DNA from: Ignavibacteriales bacterium
GTDB taxonomy: Bacteria; Bacteroidota; Ignavibacteria; Ignavibacteriales; Ignavibacteriaceae
NCBI GenBank assembly: GCA_016700155.1
Contig: CP065001.1
Coordinates: forward strand, 1,488,001-1,552,000
Length of the DNA stretch: 64,000 nucleotides
Reading direction: 5' to 3'
Both the position numbers and the translations under genes were made by a program. A model generated the notes under the pieces. That model was not told where the DNA came from. It did no database searches and was given only the letters and a program-made list of their open reading frames with translations. Every line of letters begins with the position of its first letter. Within the stretch, counting starts at the first letter, position 1. Of this stretch, positions 18,333 to 28,211 are shown piece by piece.

Positions 18333-20282
18333 ATGTCTGAATACCCGATAAGAATTCTTGCGGCTATAATGTTCACAGATATGGTGGGCTACACTGCTAT
18401 GATGCAGGAGAATGAGGGAAGGGCAAAACATATTCGCGATAAACACCGCAACGTCCTCGAAGACGCGATGATGCAGCACAACGGTCGCATTTTACAATAC
18501 TATGGCGATGGTACTTTATCAATTTTCGGAAGTGTAATTGAAGCGGTTAAGTGTGCGATTGAAATTCAGAAGAAACTTCTCATAGAACCAAGAATTCCCG
18601 TACGCATAGGTATTCATGCCGGAGATATTGTGTATGATGATGACGGCGTGTATGGTGATGCAGTGAATGTCACCTCAAGAATTGAAACAAAAGGTATTGG
18701 TGGTTCCGTCTTAATTTCCGAAAGAGTTTATGATGAGATACGAAATCATCCGGGTCTCGACGCAGTTTCGCTCGGCAAGTTCGAATTAAAGAACGTTAAA
18801 AAACCAGTAGAAATATTTGCTATTAAAGCTGAAGAATTAGTTGTTCCGTCAGTGAATGAGGTGCAGAAGAATAATCCGCTTAATAAACCAAGTGTTGCCG
18901 TACTTCCATTTATTAACATGAGCGCCGATCCTGAAAATGAATATTTCAGCGATGGAATTACGGAAGAGATATTAAACGCGCTGACTAAAGTAGAAGGACT
19001 TCTTGTCACATCAAGAACTTCATCCTTCGCTTTCAAAGGAAAGAATGAAGATATACGGGATATTGGTAAACACCTCAATGTAACAACTGTGATAGAGGGC
19101 AGCGTAAGAAAATCTGGTGAACGTGTACGCGTTACTGCCCAGTTGATAAATACAAATGACGGTTATCACGAATGGTCAGAAACTTATGACAGGCATGTAA
19201 AAGATATCTTTGAAGTTCAGGATGAGATATCAAGAACCATCGCAAATAAACTCCGGCAAAAACTGGCATACACAGATGTTTCACATCCGCTGGTGAAAGC
19301 AGCCACAAAAAATATTGAAGCTTATAACCTCATGCTGAAAGCACGTTACTACTGGAATAAATGGACACCGATGGATGTAAAAAAAGCAATTTCAATTTAT
19401 GAAGAAGCAATAGAACTTGATAAATCATTTTCTCCTGCATATTCAGGGATTGCGAGTTGTTATATATATCTTGGCGCTATCGGATTTCTTAAACCGACAA
19501 TTGCATACCCAAGGGCAAAAGAATATGCACTTAAGGCAATGGAATTAGATGACTCACGCACAGAGAACTTGATAAGCATTGCACTCGTACAGTTATTTTA
19601 TGATTGGGACTGGGAAGAATCAAAGAAATCTTTTGATAAAGCTTTCAATCTGGGAGAGACAAACGCAAACCTCCATTATACTTATTCTCTTTATCTTACT
19701 GCGGTCGGTAAAACACATGAAGCATTGACGGAAATGGAAATAGCTTATAAGCTTGATCCTTTATCATTGCCGATAAATGGTGCGTTAGTAGATGCGTACT
19801 TTTCAAACGGAAGAATTGAGGATGCGATTGAACATAGTTTTAAAATACTTGAACTCGATCCTAACTTTCGCACCTCGTTGTATTCGCTTGGGTTTTTATA
19901 TCTTCACAAAGGCGATACTGAAAATGCATTTAAATATCTCCATGCTGCCCAGGAAAAAACGGGTGACAAGCGAAAAGGTATTACTCCATTAGGTTTTGCT
20001 TATGCAGTTACAGGTCAGACTGAAAAAGCTCTTGAGTGCATAAAATTACTTAAAGAACGGGAATCAATGGAAGAGACAAGTTCTCTTTGCATGGATTTTG
20101 CCATTATCTATACCGGACTTAAAGATTACGATAAAGTATTTCATTATCTTGAAATTGCTTTTAATGAACGGCTCGGCGGACTGATATTCCTCGCAGTGCA
20201 TCCAAACTGGAGAATGCTGCACAATGATCCGAGAATGGAAAGTATCATGAACAGAATGGGTCTTTCAAAATTTTTTAGTTAA
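18333..20282 (+). CDS. Class III nucleotide cyclase with TolB-like and TPR domains
   Basis: A 649-residue soluble protein. Residues 8-165 are a class III cyclase homology domain with both metal-binding aspartates (Asp16 in 'MFTDMVGY', Asp59 in 'QYYGDGTLSIF') and the transition-state Asn/Arg in 'YGDAVNVTSRIE'. Residues about 185-320 are a TolB N-terminal-like domain ('SVAVLPFINMSADPENEYFS'). Residues 330-640 are TPRs. This fusion is widespread in bacteria and is assumed to make cAMP or a related nucleotide in response to a partner bound by the TPRs. It heads a co-directional series up to 26138, though the 39-nt gap to the next gene does not prove co-transcription. Confidence 0.9.
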   Translation: MSEYPIRILAAIMFTDMVGYTAMMQENEGRAKHIRDKHRNVLEDAMMQHNGRILQYYGDGTLSIFGSVIEAVKCAIEIQKKLLIEPRIPVRIGIHAGDIVYDDDGVYGDAVNVTSRIETKGIGGSVLISERVYDEIRNHPGLDAVSLGKFELKNVKKPVEIFAIKAEELVVPSVNEVQKNNPLNKPSVAVLPFINMSADPENEYFSDGITEEILNALTKVEGLLVTSRTSSFAFKGKNEDIRDIGKHLNVTTVIEGSVRKSGERVRVTAQLINTNDGYHEWSETYDRHVKDIFEVQDEISRTIANKLRQKLAYTDVSHPLVKAATKNIEAYNLMLKARYYWNKWTPMDVKKAISIYEEAIELDKSFSPAYSGIASCYIYLGAIGFLKPTIAYPRAKEYALKAMELDDSRTENLISIALVQLFYDWDWEESKKSFDKAFNLGETNANLHYTYSLYLTAVGKTHEALTEMEIAYKLDPLSLPINGALVDAYFSNGRIEDAIEHSFKILELDPNFRTSLYSLGFLYLHKGDTENAFKYLHAAQEKTGDKRKGITPLGFAYAVTGQTEKALECIKLLKERESMEETSSLCMDFAIIYTGLKDYDKVFHYLEIAFNERLGGLIFLAVHPNWRMLHNDPRMESIMNRMGLSKFFS

Positions 20283-20321
20283 GTTTATCCGGCTTTCCTT
20301 TGTCATTTTCAAATATCAATT

Positions 20322-21161
20322 ATGAAGCGATTGCAAATTTACACTGTGCCTTTAATCATCTTGTGTGTTTCCGCATTCACCCTAAGCACTGAAAGTATTT
20401 TAGAAAATTATAATCTTTCATCATCTCCGAAATCTGTTCATCTCACCGGTTCACTTACAGAAATATCAGGAATTGCCTTTACACCGGATAACAGACTATT
20501 TGCGCACCAGGATGAATCGGCTGTAATTTATGAACTGAACATCGGTAATGGAAAAATTAATAAATGGTTTAATGTCGGCAGGTTTGTGCTGACAGATGAT
20601 TTTGAAGATATAGCTATAATCAATGTGACATTTTACCTGGTTACCAGCAGAGGTGATCTTTACCGATTTTACGAACAGCCTGACAGAGGTTACTCACAGT
20701 ACACAAAATTTTCGACGGGATTAAAACCTGAATATGATGTCGAAGGATTATGTTATGATCCTGAAACTCACAGCTTGTTACTTGCCTGCAAAGGCAGTCC
20801 TGATAAAAAAACTGAGTTTAAATATGTATACTCATTCGATCTTAATTCAAAAAAACTTTTGACAAAACCACGTTTTCAGCTTTCATTAAAAGAGATTAAA
20901 AATAAATCAGGTATTAAAAATTTTTCACCGACAGGAATTGAACGTAATCCTGTATCGGGAACATTTTTTATAATTTCATCAAATGAAAATGCAATCATTG
21001 AAATTTCAAAAGACGGCAGGTTACTTGCTTTTTCAAAACTTGATAAATCAATTCATAAACAGCCGGAAGGAATTTCATTCAGTAAGGATAATTCACTTTT
21101 CATTTCGGATGAAGGAAATAAATCTGAAGCAAGACTTTCAAAATATTCATTCACAAAATAA
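20322..21161 (+). CDS. Exported SdiA-regulated/YjiK-like propeller protein
   Basis: A 279-residue protein with a signal peptide (residues 1-22, 'IILCVSAFTLSTES'). Its body resembles the SdiA-regulated (YjiK) family of six-bladed propellers: 'LTEISGIAFTPDNRLFAHQD', 'DFEDIAIINVTFYLVTSRGD', 'DVEGLCYDPETHSLLLACK' and 'PEGISFSKDNSLFISDEG'. The acidic E/D-I-(S/A) turns are characteristic and probably bind metal. Function is unknown; distant relatives act as hydrolases or lectin-like binders. It stops 9 nt before the metallophosphoesterase gene, so the two are probably co-transcribed. Confidence 0.75.
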   Translation: MKRLQIYTVPLIILCVSAFTLSTESILENYNLSSSPKSVHLTGSLTEISGIAFTPDNRLFAHQDESAVIYELNIGNGKINKWFNVGRFVLTDDFEDIAIINVTFYLVTSRGDLYRFYEQPDRGYSQYTKFSTGLKPEYDVEGLCYDPETHSLLLACKGSPDKKTEFKYVYSFDLNSKKLLTKPRFQLSLKEIKNKSGIKNFSPTGIERNPVSGTFFIISSNENAIIEISKDGRLLAFSKLDKSIHKQPEGISFSKDNSLFISDEGNKSEARLSKYSFTK

Positions 21162-21170
21162 TGGAAAATC

Positions 21171-22385
21171 ATGAGCAGGGCTGGAAAATCTAAATCCAAA
21201 AAATTTCGCGTCGTTCTTTTAGTCCTGATCGCTTATACCGTTGCAATTTATTTTTTTGCCGGAAGCAGTTTGGAAGGAACTTATGTTTATCCCGGACATG
21301 CGTTTAACAAAGGTTCCGACTCAGATAAAGATGAAGTGCTCTCAAGAATATTATTAATTGGTGATGCAGGCGCGCCTGCTGAAACAGGTGAAGAACCTGT
21401 ATTGAATGCACTAACAATGCAGGCGTCTATAATCCCTGAAAAAACTCAGATTATTTTTTTGGGAGACAATATCTATCCGCGCGGACTTCCCGATGATGGT
21501 GATCCTGAGAGAGCTGATGCAGAAAGAAGATTGGTGCAGCAGATATATGTTGCCGAGAAAAGTAAAGCCGGAGGTATTTTCATTCCCGGAAATCATGATT
21601 GGGATAAAGATGGAGAAGCAGGCTGGGGAAGAATTCTGAATCAACAAAAATTTATTGATGGGTTGAATTTACCTAAGATTAAATTTTCTCCTAAAGCGGG
21701 ATGTCCCGGACCTGAAGTATTTGATATTAACAGTAAAGTGCGATTGATAATACTTGATACACAATGGTGGCTGCATCAGTACGGCAAACCAGAAGCAAGC
21801 GACAGTGTGTGTTATCCATGTACCGAAGATGAAATCATTGCATCGTTAGATTCAGGTATTCAATCAGCGAACGGCAGATTTGTTGTTGTGGCTGCACATC
21901 ATCCTCTTGAAACTTACGGTCATCACGGCGGATACTTTGAATGGAAGGATCACATTTTTCCTTTAAGACATATTAATGAAAACCTTTGGATTCCGCTTCC
22001 TGTCATAGGCTCTTTATATCCGCTTCTTCGGAACATGGGAATCGCAAATGTTGATCTTTCGCATAAAAGTTATCAGAATCTTAAAACAAAACTCGAAAAA
22101 GTTTTTACAAAGTATCCTTCATCATTAATTTATGTTACCGGTCATGAACATTCACTACAGGTATTAAATGGAATTTCCGATAATCTGTACCTTGTCAGCG
22201 GGTACGGAACTTCAGATCATCGCGAAGGTCTTATGACGGGTGATAAGACTTTATTCGCAGCATCTTACCCGGGATTTATGCAGCTTGATTTTCTAAAGAG
22301 CGGAAAGATCAGGCTGGATGTATTCAGTCCGACAATGTCTGACGGCGGTCCTGAAACAAGATTCAGCCGATGGGTGAGAGATTAA
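21171..22385 (+). CDS. Membrane-anchored calcineurin-like metallophosphoesterase
   Basis: A 404-residue protein with one N-terminal membrane segment (residues 13-30, 'VVLLVLIAYTVAIYFFAG') and then an exported phosphoesterase domain. The full motif set is visible: 'IGDAG' (Asp65), 'LGDNIYP' (Asp99), 'GNHDWD' (Asn141-His142), 'AAHHPL' and 'VTGHEHSL'. These coordinate the di-metal centre. The substrate is unknown. Its stop overlaps, or lies 5 nt before, the start of the kinase-like/Omp85 gene, so the pair is tightly coupled. From memory, single proteins in other Bacteroidota join a similar phosphoesterase to an Omp85-type barrel, which would make this a split version. Confidence 0.88.
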   Translation: MSRAGKSKSKKFRVVLLVLIAYTVAIYFFAGSSLEGTYVYPGHAFNKGSDSDKDEVLSRILLIGDAGAPAETGEEPVLNALTMQASIIPEKTQIIFLGDNIYPRGLPDDGDPERADAERRLVQQIYVAEKSKAGGIFIPGNHDWDKDGEAGWGRILNQQKFIDGLNLPKIKFSPKAGCPGPEVFDINSKVRLIILDTQWWLHQYGKPEASDSVCYPCTEDEIIASLDSGIQSANGRFVVVAAHHPLETYGHHGGYFEWKDHIFPLRHINENLWIPLPVIGSLYPLLRNMGIANVDLSHKSYQNLKTKLEKVFTKYPSSLIYVTGHEHSLQVLNGISDNLYLVSGYGTSDHREGLMTGDKTLFAASYPGFMQLDFLKSGKIRLDVFSPTMSDGGPETRFSRWVRD

Positions 22386-22390
22386 TTAAA

Positions 22391-25039
22391 ATGAAGAAAG
22401 CGGAACACATCTCTCAAATAAAATCATGTGTATATAAATGTGTTTTAATCATCCTTCTTAATTTCAGTTTTATATTTCCGCAGCAAAATAATTCTGTCCA
22501 GAAAATTGTAGTAACTCCGGGCGCTGAATATGAAGCCGGTTTTTTGCATGAGTTTTTTTTCGGAAGTCATTGGAGAGATGTATGGACGACTCCACTAGAA
22601 GTTGAGGTTCTTGATTTAGATAAATTTGAAGGCGGAATTGTACCAATCAAAAAGGGAGGCGGATTTCAAACAAAATCTTTACAGTTCAAAACTAAAGATG
22701 GATTCATCTGGAAGTTTCGTTCAATCAATAAAGACCCGAAAAAAGTTCTTCCCGAAGATCTGCGTAACTCACTAGCTGGTGATGTTATTCAGGATCAGAT
22801 CAGTTCGTCAAATCCGTTTGCGGCATTAGTAGTCGTTCCATTGCTTAACGCTGTTGGAGTGCTTCAGGCAGAACCAAAGCTCATAGTCATTCCCGATGAT
22901 GAAAAACTCGGTGAGTTCAGGAATGAATTTGCCGGTGTACTTGGCATGATTGAACTTCATCCTGATGAGAATGAATTTCTCGATACGGTTTTTGCCGGAG
23001 CTGAAAAAATATCCGGGACATTTAATCTTCTTGACAGACTCGCAGAAAAGAGAGATGAGAAAGTTCTTTCAACTGATTTTTTAAAAGCACGGTTGATGGA
23101 TATTTTTATCGGCGATTGGGACAGGCACACTGATCAATGGAGATGGGCAAAATACGCAGCTGGTGATGGTGAAGTCTGGAAACCAATTCCACGTGACCGT
23201 GACCAGGCATTTGCAAAACTAGATGGTGTACTTCCTTTTGTTGCACGCACAATAGTTCCACAATTAAATCATTTTGATTATGATATTCCGCCGGTAAAGT
23301 TCATCACCTGGAGCGGAAGATTTCTTGACAGAAGATTTTTATCCGAACTTACTAAGACTCAATGGGATTCAGTTACAAATTTTGTAATCCAACACATCAC
23401 AGATGAAGTTATAGATGAGGCTGTGAACAGGCTTCCAGCCGAACATCATCAAATTACCGGAAAGGAAATAAAAGAAAAACTTATCTACAGGAGAAGCCGG
23501 CTTTCAGAAATATCAGAAGATTTTTTCGAAAGGATTAATGAGATAGTTGAAATTTACTGCACTGAGAAAGATGACTACATTCAGGTGAACAGGCTGGATG
23601 ATGAACAAACTGAAGTCGCGATATTCAAACGTGATAAGTCTTCAGGCAAAAAAGAAGGTCAGGCACTTTACCACAAAATCTTTGATAATGATCTCACGAG
23701 TGAAATAAGGCTGTATCTGCTTGATGGAGATGATTATGCTCTACTCACTGGTGACGTAAATACAAGTCCACTAGTAAGAATTATCGGCGATGAAGGAAAA
23801 GATACTTTTGCTGACAGTTCAAATGTAAGCGGATATTTTCTCGCTTTCACCCCTGTGCCTGATGCTGAAAATAAAACTGAAATTTATGACAGCGGAAAGA
23901 AAACTGACATCGTTTTCGGCAGCGGCACATATTATAACGATGATGAACAACCATCACCAGTAGATGATTTTGAAAAGTATGAACCAAAAAAATTGGACAG
24001 GGGACATGATTTTTATATTATTCCCGTAATCAATTATGACAGCGATAACGGTTTTATACTTGGTGCCGGTCCGCTGATCTATAAGTATAATTTCCGTGTT
24101 GACCCTTATGAGTACAGGATCAAATTACTCGGTTCATACACTTCAATACCAAACAGCTATAGTGTAGAATTTAATTCAAAGTTTTATTCCCTGATCAAAG
24201 GTACCCGGATAGATCTTCGTGTATATAAAAGTGAATTAAGTCTCACAAAATATTTCGGGTACGGAAATGAAAGTTTTTTCAGTAAAGATTTAGAGGGACA
24301 GGGATTTTATGAACTCGACCGTGAACAATTTCAATTTTCTCCTTCAATCGGAATACTGCTCGGATCAAACTCCGTATTCTCAGCCGGGTTTACATACGAA
24401 TATTCAAACTCAAAATTAAAGAGCGATACACTTATTTATCTCTTCCCTTATGGCGAATATGGAAATGGAAGTATCAGATCACTAACACTGCATTCACAAT
24501 TTCAGTATGATGACAGGGACAATGAAGATAACCCTCATTCGGGATTTTTAATCAATGTGTCCGCAAGTATTACTCCGGATATCCTGGATGTAAAACAGAA
24601 TTATTACAAAGCGGGATTTGAAATAAGAAAATATTTTCTGTTAGATTTTATAACCGAAAACATCCTGGCATTAAGAACGATTGGTGAAAAATTGTGGGGC
24701 GAGTACCCGTTCTATGAATCTGTATTTCTTGGTGGAAGTGAGAACCTGCGTGGTTACATCAGGGAAAGGTTTTCAGGTGATGCGGGGCTGCTCGGGCAGT
24801 TGGAGTTAAGATCATTTTTAACCGACGTTAAGCTAATATTAAAAGGTAAAATGGGGTTAAGTACTTTTGTTGAAGCAGGAAGAGTTTTTACAAAGAATAT
24901 TAAATCGGAGAAATGGCATCCTTCATTCGGCGGAGGATTATGGGTTTCTTATTTAGACAGAATGCTGAACATTACTTTAACTTTGGCGAAGTCTGATGAG
25001 AGTTTACAATTCTACTTTGGAACTGCTTTTATGTTTTGA
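22391..25039 (+). CDS. Outer-membrane Omp85/BamA-like barrel with an N-terminal atypical kinase-like region
   Basis: An 882-residue exported protein. I chose the ATG at 22391 over the one at 22370 because GAGAG precedes it and it starts a normal signal peptide. The C-terminal 330 residues are amphipathic strands of a surface-antigen/BamA barrel, with 'GGSENLRGYIRERFSG' and a terminal aromatic residue ('TAFMF'). Residues 85-115 read 'GGGFQTKSLQF' then 'WKFRSINKD'. Residues 241-275 read 'IGDWDRHTDQWRWA' then 'WKPIPRDRDQAF'. These resemble the N-lobe, catalytic loop (D-R-H) and metal-binding Asp of HipA/FAM20/PI-kinase-like folds. The kinase role is inference, but the barrel is clear. It is coupled to the metallophosphoesterase upstream. 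Confidence 0.85.
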   Translation: MKKAEHISQIKSCVYKCVLIILLNFSFIFPQQNNSVQKIVVTPGAEYEAGFLHEFFFGSHWRDVWTTPLEVEVLDLDKFEGGIVPIKKGGGFQTKSLQFKTKDGFIWKFRSINKDPKKVLPEDLRNSLAGDVIQDQISSSNPFAALVVVPLLNAVGVLQAEPKLIVIPDDEKLGEFRNEFAGVLGMIELHPDENEFLDTVFAGAEKISGTFNLLDRLAEKRDEKVLSTDFLKARLMDIFIGDWDRHTDQWRWAKYAAGDGEVWKPIPRDRDQAFAKLDGVLPFVARTIVPQLNHFDYDIPPVKFITWSGRFLDRRFLSELTKTQWDSVTNFVIQHITDEVIDEAVNRLPAEHHQITGKEIKEKLIYRRSRLSEISEDFFERINEIVEIYCTEKDDYIQVNRLDDEQTEVAIFKRDKSSGKKEGQALYHKIFDNDLTSEIRLYLLDGDDYALLTGDVNTSPLVRIIGDEGKDTFADSSNVSGYFLAFTPVPDAENKTEIYDSGKKTDIVFGSGTYYNDDEQPSPVDDFEKYEPKKLDRGHDFYIIPVINYDSDNGFILGAGPLIYKYNFRVDPYEYRIKLLGSYTSIPNSYSVEFNSKFYSLIKGTRIDLRVYKSELSLTKYFGYGNESFFSKDLEGQGFYELDREQFQFSPSIGILLGSNSVFSAGFTYEYSNSKLKSDTLIYLFPYGEYGNGSIRSLTLHSQFQYDDRDNEDNPHSGFLINVSASITPDILDVKQNYYKAGFEIRKYFLLDFITENILALRTIGEKLWGEYPFYESVFLGGSENLRGYIRERFSGDAGLLGQLELRSFLTDVKLILKGKMGLSTFVEAGRVFTKNIKSEKWHPSFGGGLWVSYLDRMLNITLTLAKSDESLQFYFGTAFMF

Positions 25040-25070
25040 TTCTATCCAGACTAATATTTATGACTAATGA

Positions 25071-26138
25071 ATGAATACAAAATTTTCTGCTTCGGAGTTA
25101 AATAAACTAAAGACAGTTTTAACAGTTTCAATTGCAGGAATCATCATAGGCATTCTGTTTGCGAACATCGCATTCGGGTTTACTTTTTACAGGGTTGTTA
25201 AGGGCGCGTTAATAGGTTTTCTTATAACTTCGATCAGTTCATGGGTTGAACTGTTTTACTTTCAGAAAAAATTGATAAGGTTAAATTTTTCTGCTGAACT
25301 TTTACTAAGAACAATTTTTTATATAGTCCTTATCACATTTACAACACTAACTGTTGTTGTGATTCATGAAAGTCTTGAAGATGAAATGACTTTAAGCGAT
25401 GCTTTGTTGGGCAGCGATGTAGCTGATTTTATCAGCACTGATTTTACTTACATTTTTATTTTTGCAATCGCTGGAAGTCTTATCATTAATTTTACCTGGC
25501 AAATAAGCAGGATGCTGGGAAAAGGTGTTCTGACAAATGTTATTCTTGGCAGGTATAGACGTCCGGCGATAGAAAAAAAAGTCTTTATGTTTCTTGATCT
25601 TAAATCATCAACTATGCTTGCAGAAAAACTGGATCCTTACTCTTACAGCAGACTGCTTCAGGAATTCTTTAATGACATTACTGATCCTGTGATTAATCAT
25701 TCCGGGCAGATTTACCAGTATGTTGGCGATGAAGTTGTGCTGATGTGGAACGCGGATGACGGAATTAAGAATAATAATTGCGTTAACTGCTTCCGCTCAA
25801 TTTTGAGTAATATTTCCCGGAAGCAAGAACAGTATCTTAACCACTTCGCATTTGTTCCTGAGTTTAAAGCCGGGATTCATATCGGCGATGCTGTTGTTAC
25901 TGAGGTTGGTGAACTTAAGAAAGAAATAGTTTATCACGGTGATGTGCTAAACACTGCTTCACGTATTCAATCAGAGTGCAACAAACTTGGAGTCTCATTA
26001 CTAATTTCAAATGATGTGGCGAAAGCTCTTAATAACGACGAGAGTATTCAACTTAAATCAGAGGGAAAAATTCTGCTTAAGGGGAAGGAGAAAGAGGTTG
26101 AATTATTCTCTGTTCAGTTTACCGGGGGTATGATTTAA
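25071..26138 (+). CDS. Membrane-bound class III adenylate/guanylate cyclase
   Basis: A 355-residue protein. Residues 15-145 contain four predicted membrane segments. A class III cyclase domain occupies about residues 168-350. The two metal aspartates are present (Asp176 in 'FMFLDLKSST', Asp220 in 'YQYVGDEVVLMW'), as are 'FKAGIHIGDAVV' and the Asn/Arg site 'GDVLNTASRIQSE'. The position where adenylate cyclases often have Lys is Gln here, so base specificity is open. The gene runs 36 nt into the 3' end of the convergent ppk1 gene. It may end the co-directional run that starts at 18333. Confidence 0.88.
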   Translation: MNTKFSASELNKLKTVLTVSIAGIIIGILFANIAFGFTFYRVVKGALIGFLITSISSWVELFYFQKKLIRLNFSAELLLRTIFYIVLITFTTLTVVVIHESLEDEMTLSDALLGSDVADFISTDFTYIFIFAIAGSLIINFTWQISRMLGKGVLTNVILGRYRRPAIEKKVFMFLDLKSSTMLAEKLDPYSYSRLLQEFFNDITDPVINHSGQIYQYVGDEVVLMWNADDGIKNNNCVNCFRSILSNISRKQEQYLNHFAFVPEFKAGIHIGDAVVTEVGELKKEIVYHGDVLNTASRIQSECNKLGVSLLISNDVAKALNNDESIQLKSEGKILLKGKEKEVELFSVQFTGGMI

Positions 26139-28187
26139 ATAATCATAAACAGCGTATTGAGCCCGCACCTTTTTAACTGCTGTTGACTTTCTGAACAGGT
26201 TTTTTTGTTTCATATCAATTAACCTTGCTTTAACATTATCCCGCAATTGAATGTTAATAATATTTTTTAATATCCTTTTTATACTTGTATCATAAACCGG
26301 GAAACAGATTTCTATTCTCCTGTTTAAATTACGACCCATCAAATCCGCAGACGCAACATAGTATAAAGTATTTCCATTATTGTTAAATATGTAAATCCTT
26401 GCATGCTCAAGGTATCGATCAACAATGCTTGTAACTTTAATATTTTCACTATGACCTTTTACACCGGGTACAAGGCAGCAAATTCCTCGGACAATAATAT
26501 TAATTTTCACACCCGCATTTGAAGCTTCATAAAGTTTTTTAATTATCTTTTTATCCTCAAGACTATTAAGCTTTAAAATTATTGAGGCTTTTTTGTTCTG
26601 CTGAGCATACAGAATTTCATTATCAATTAATTCCTCTATGCCTGACCTTAAATTAAATGGTGCCGTCAGTAAATAGCTGAAACTTTCTTTAAGACTTTTT
26701 CTTGTCAGAATTCTGAAAACTTTTTTGCATTCTTTGGTTATCCTTTCATCACTTGTGAATAGCCCAAAATCGGAATAAACAAGAGCAGTCTTTTCATTAA
26801 AATTTCCTGTTGAGAGGTATGCGTACATTTTTATCGAATTTTTTTCTTCTCTTTCAACAAGGCAAATTTTTGAATGTACCTTCATACCCGGAAAACTGTA
26901 ATGAACATCAACACCTGATTTAGAAAGCGCCAATGCCCATGATAAATTTGCCTCTTCATCAAATCTTGCTTTCACTTCTACAAATGCGGTCACAGTCTTG
27001 CCATTGTTCGATGCTTTAATAAGTGCTTCCGCTATTTTGGATGAAGATGCAATCCTGTAAAGAGTGATTGAAATAGATTTAACCTTGGGATCATCTGCAG
27101 CTTCATTCAAAAATTTAATTACGGGGTCGTATGAATGGTAAGGAAAGTGAAGCAGCAAATCCTTTCGGGATATTAATTTGAAAGCTGATTTATTTTTATC
27201 AGACAATACACTTTGCAAAGCCGGCATTGGTTCGTAGTACAATTCAGTTTTATTTATAAATGGGAAACTGAAAAAATCGTGGAAGTTGTGATAACGTCCG
27301 CCGGGAATTAAATCATCTATTGTGAGAGAGAGTGAATCACTAAGAAATTTTAGAAACTCTGCCGGCATAGATTTGTCATATAAAAAACGGCAGGGAAGGC
27401 CAGTCTTTCTTTTCGACAATCCCTTATGAATTTTTTCAAGAAGGTTGCCGGAGAATTCATCGTCAATATAAAGCTCGGCATCACGTGTTAATTTTATTGA
27501 ATATGCAGATTCAACATAATACCCGGGAAAAATATTTTTTAAGTGCATGCGGATGATGTCATCAAGGAATATCACGTAACGGTTTTCACTGTTTTCTTCT
27601 AGCAATAAAAATCTTTTTAATTTGTCTGAAGGAATTTCCACAAGTGCATACTTACTTTTTACCGAATTGGTCCCATCCGGTTTTTTCAATTTTAGTTTAA
27701 CTGCAAAATAAATATGACGGTTATGGAGGAATGTTGTGATTTTATTTCCATCAAGAATTACCGGTTGAATAGCAGGCAAGACCTGGTTTCTAAAATATTC
27801 AGTTACTTCACTAAAAAATTTTTCCGGAAGTGAATTATCATCGACAATGTGAATACCATTTGCGGCAAGCTGAGGTATGATCCTTGTATTATAAATAAAT
27901 CCGAACTTCTCCTGCTGTTGATGAACAGTGCTGTGGATTTTCTTTAAAAGTTTTTCAGGATTAAAAGATAATTTCTTTTGGGTGTTCTTTTTTAATTCAA
28001 GTAAACTTCTTATTGAAGCAACTCTCACTCTGAAAAATTCATCGAGGTTTGATGAATAAATAGCCAGGAATTTTATCCGCTCGAACAACGGAACCGATTC
28101 ATCTTCAGATTCCTGCAGAACCCTGTGATTAAATGATAGCCAGCTTAACTCCCTGTCAAAATTTTTTTTTGGTGATTTATTTGTCAT
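26103..28187 (-). CDS. ppk1: Polyphosphate kinase 1
   Basis: A 694-residue PPK1, which makes inorganic polyphosphate from ATP at the inner membrane. The N-terminal signature 'FDRELSWLSFNHRVLQES' and 'IYSSNLDEFFRVRVASI' is intact. The catalytic core shows 'GMKVHSKICLVE' (autophosphorylated His) and 'LSTGNFNEKTALVYSDFGLF'. The length is full. It is the last of a probable three-gene unit with sixA (24 nt upstream) and the HD/PycTM gene. Its last 36 nt overlap the convergent cyclase gene. Confidence 0.95.
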   Translation of the reverse strand: MTNKSPKKNFDRELSWLSFNHRVLQESEDESVPLFERIKFLAIYSSNLDEFFRVRVASIRSLLELKKNTQKKLSFNPEKLLKKIHSTVHQQQEKFGFIYNTRIIPQLAANGIHIVDDNSLPEKFFSEVTEYFRNQVLPAIQPVILDGNKITTFLHNRHIYFAVKLKLKKPDGTNSVKSKYALVEIPSDKLKRFLLLEENSENRYVIFLDDIIRMHLKNIFPGYYVESAYSIKLTRDAELYIDDEFSGNLLEKIHKGLSKRKTGLPCRFLYDKSMPAEFLKFLSDSLSLTIDDLIPGGRYHNFHDFFSFPFINKTELYYEPMPALQSVLSDKNKSAFKLISRKDLLLHFPYHSYDPVIKFLNEAADDPKVKSISITLYRIASSSKIAEALIKASNNGKTVTAFVEVKARFDEEANLSWALALSKSGVDVHYSFPGMKVHSKICLVEREEKNSIKMYAYLSTGNFNEKTALVYSDFGLFTSDERITKECKKVFRILTRKSLKESFSYLLTAPFNLRSGIEELIDNEILYAQQNKKASIILKLNSLEDKKIIKKLYEASNAGVKINIIVRGICCLVPGVKGHSENIKVTSIVDRYLEHARIYIFNNNGNTLYYVASADLMGRNLNRRIEICFPVYDTSIKRILKNIINIQLRDNVKARLIDMKQKNLFRKSTAVKKVRAQYAVYDYLNHTPGKLNRE

Positions 28188-28211
28188 ACTTGTTTTAAGT
28201 TCAGGTTATTA

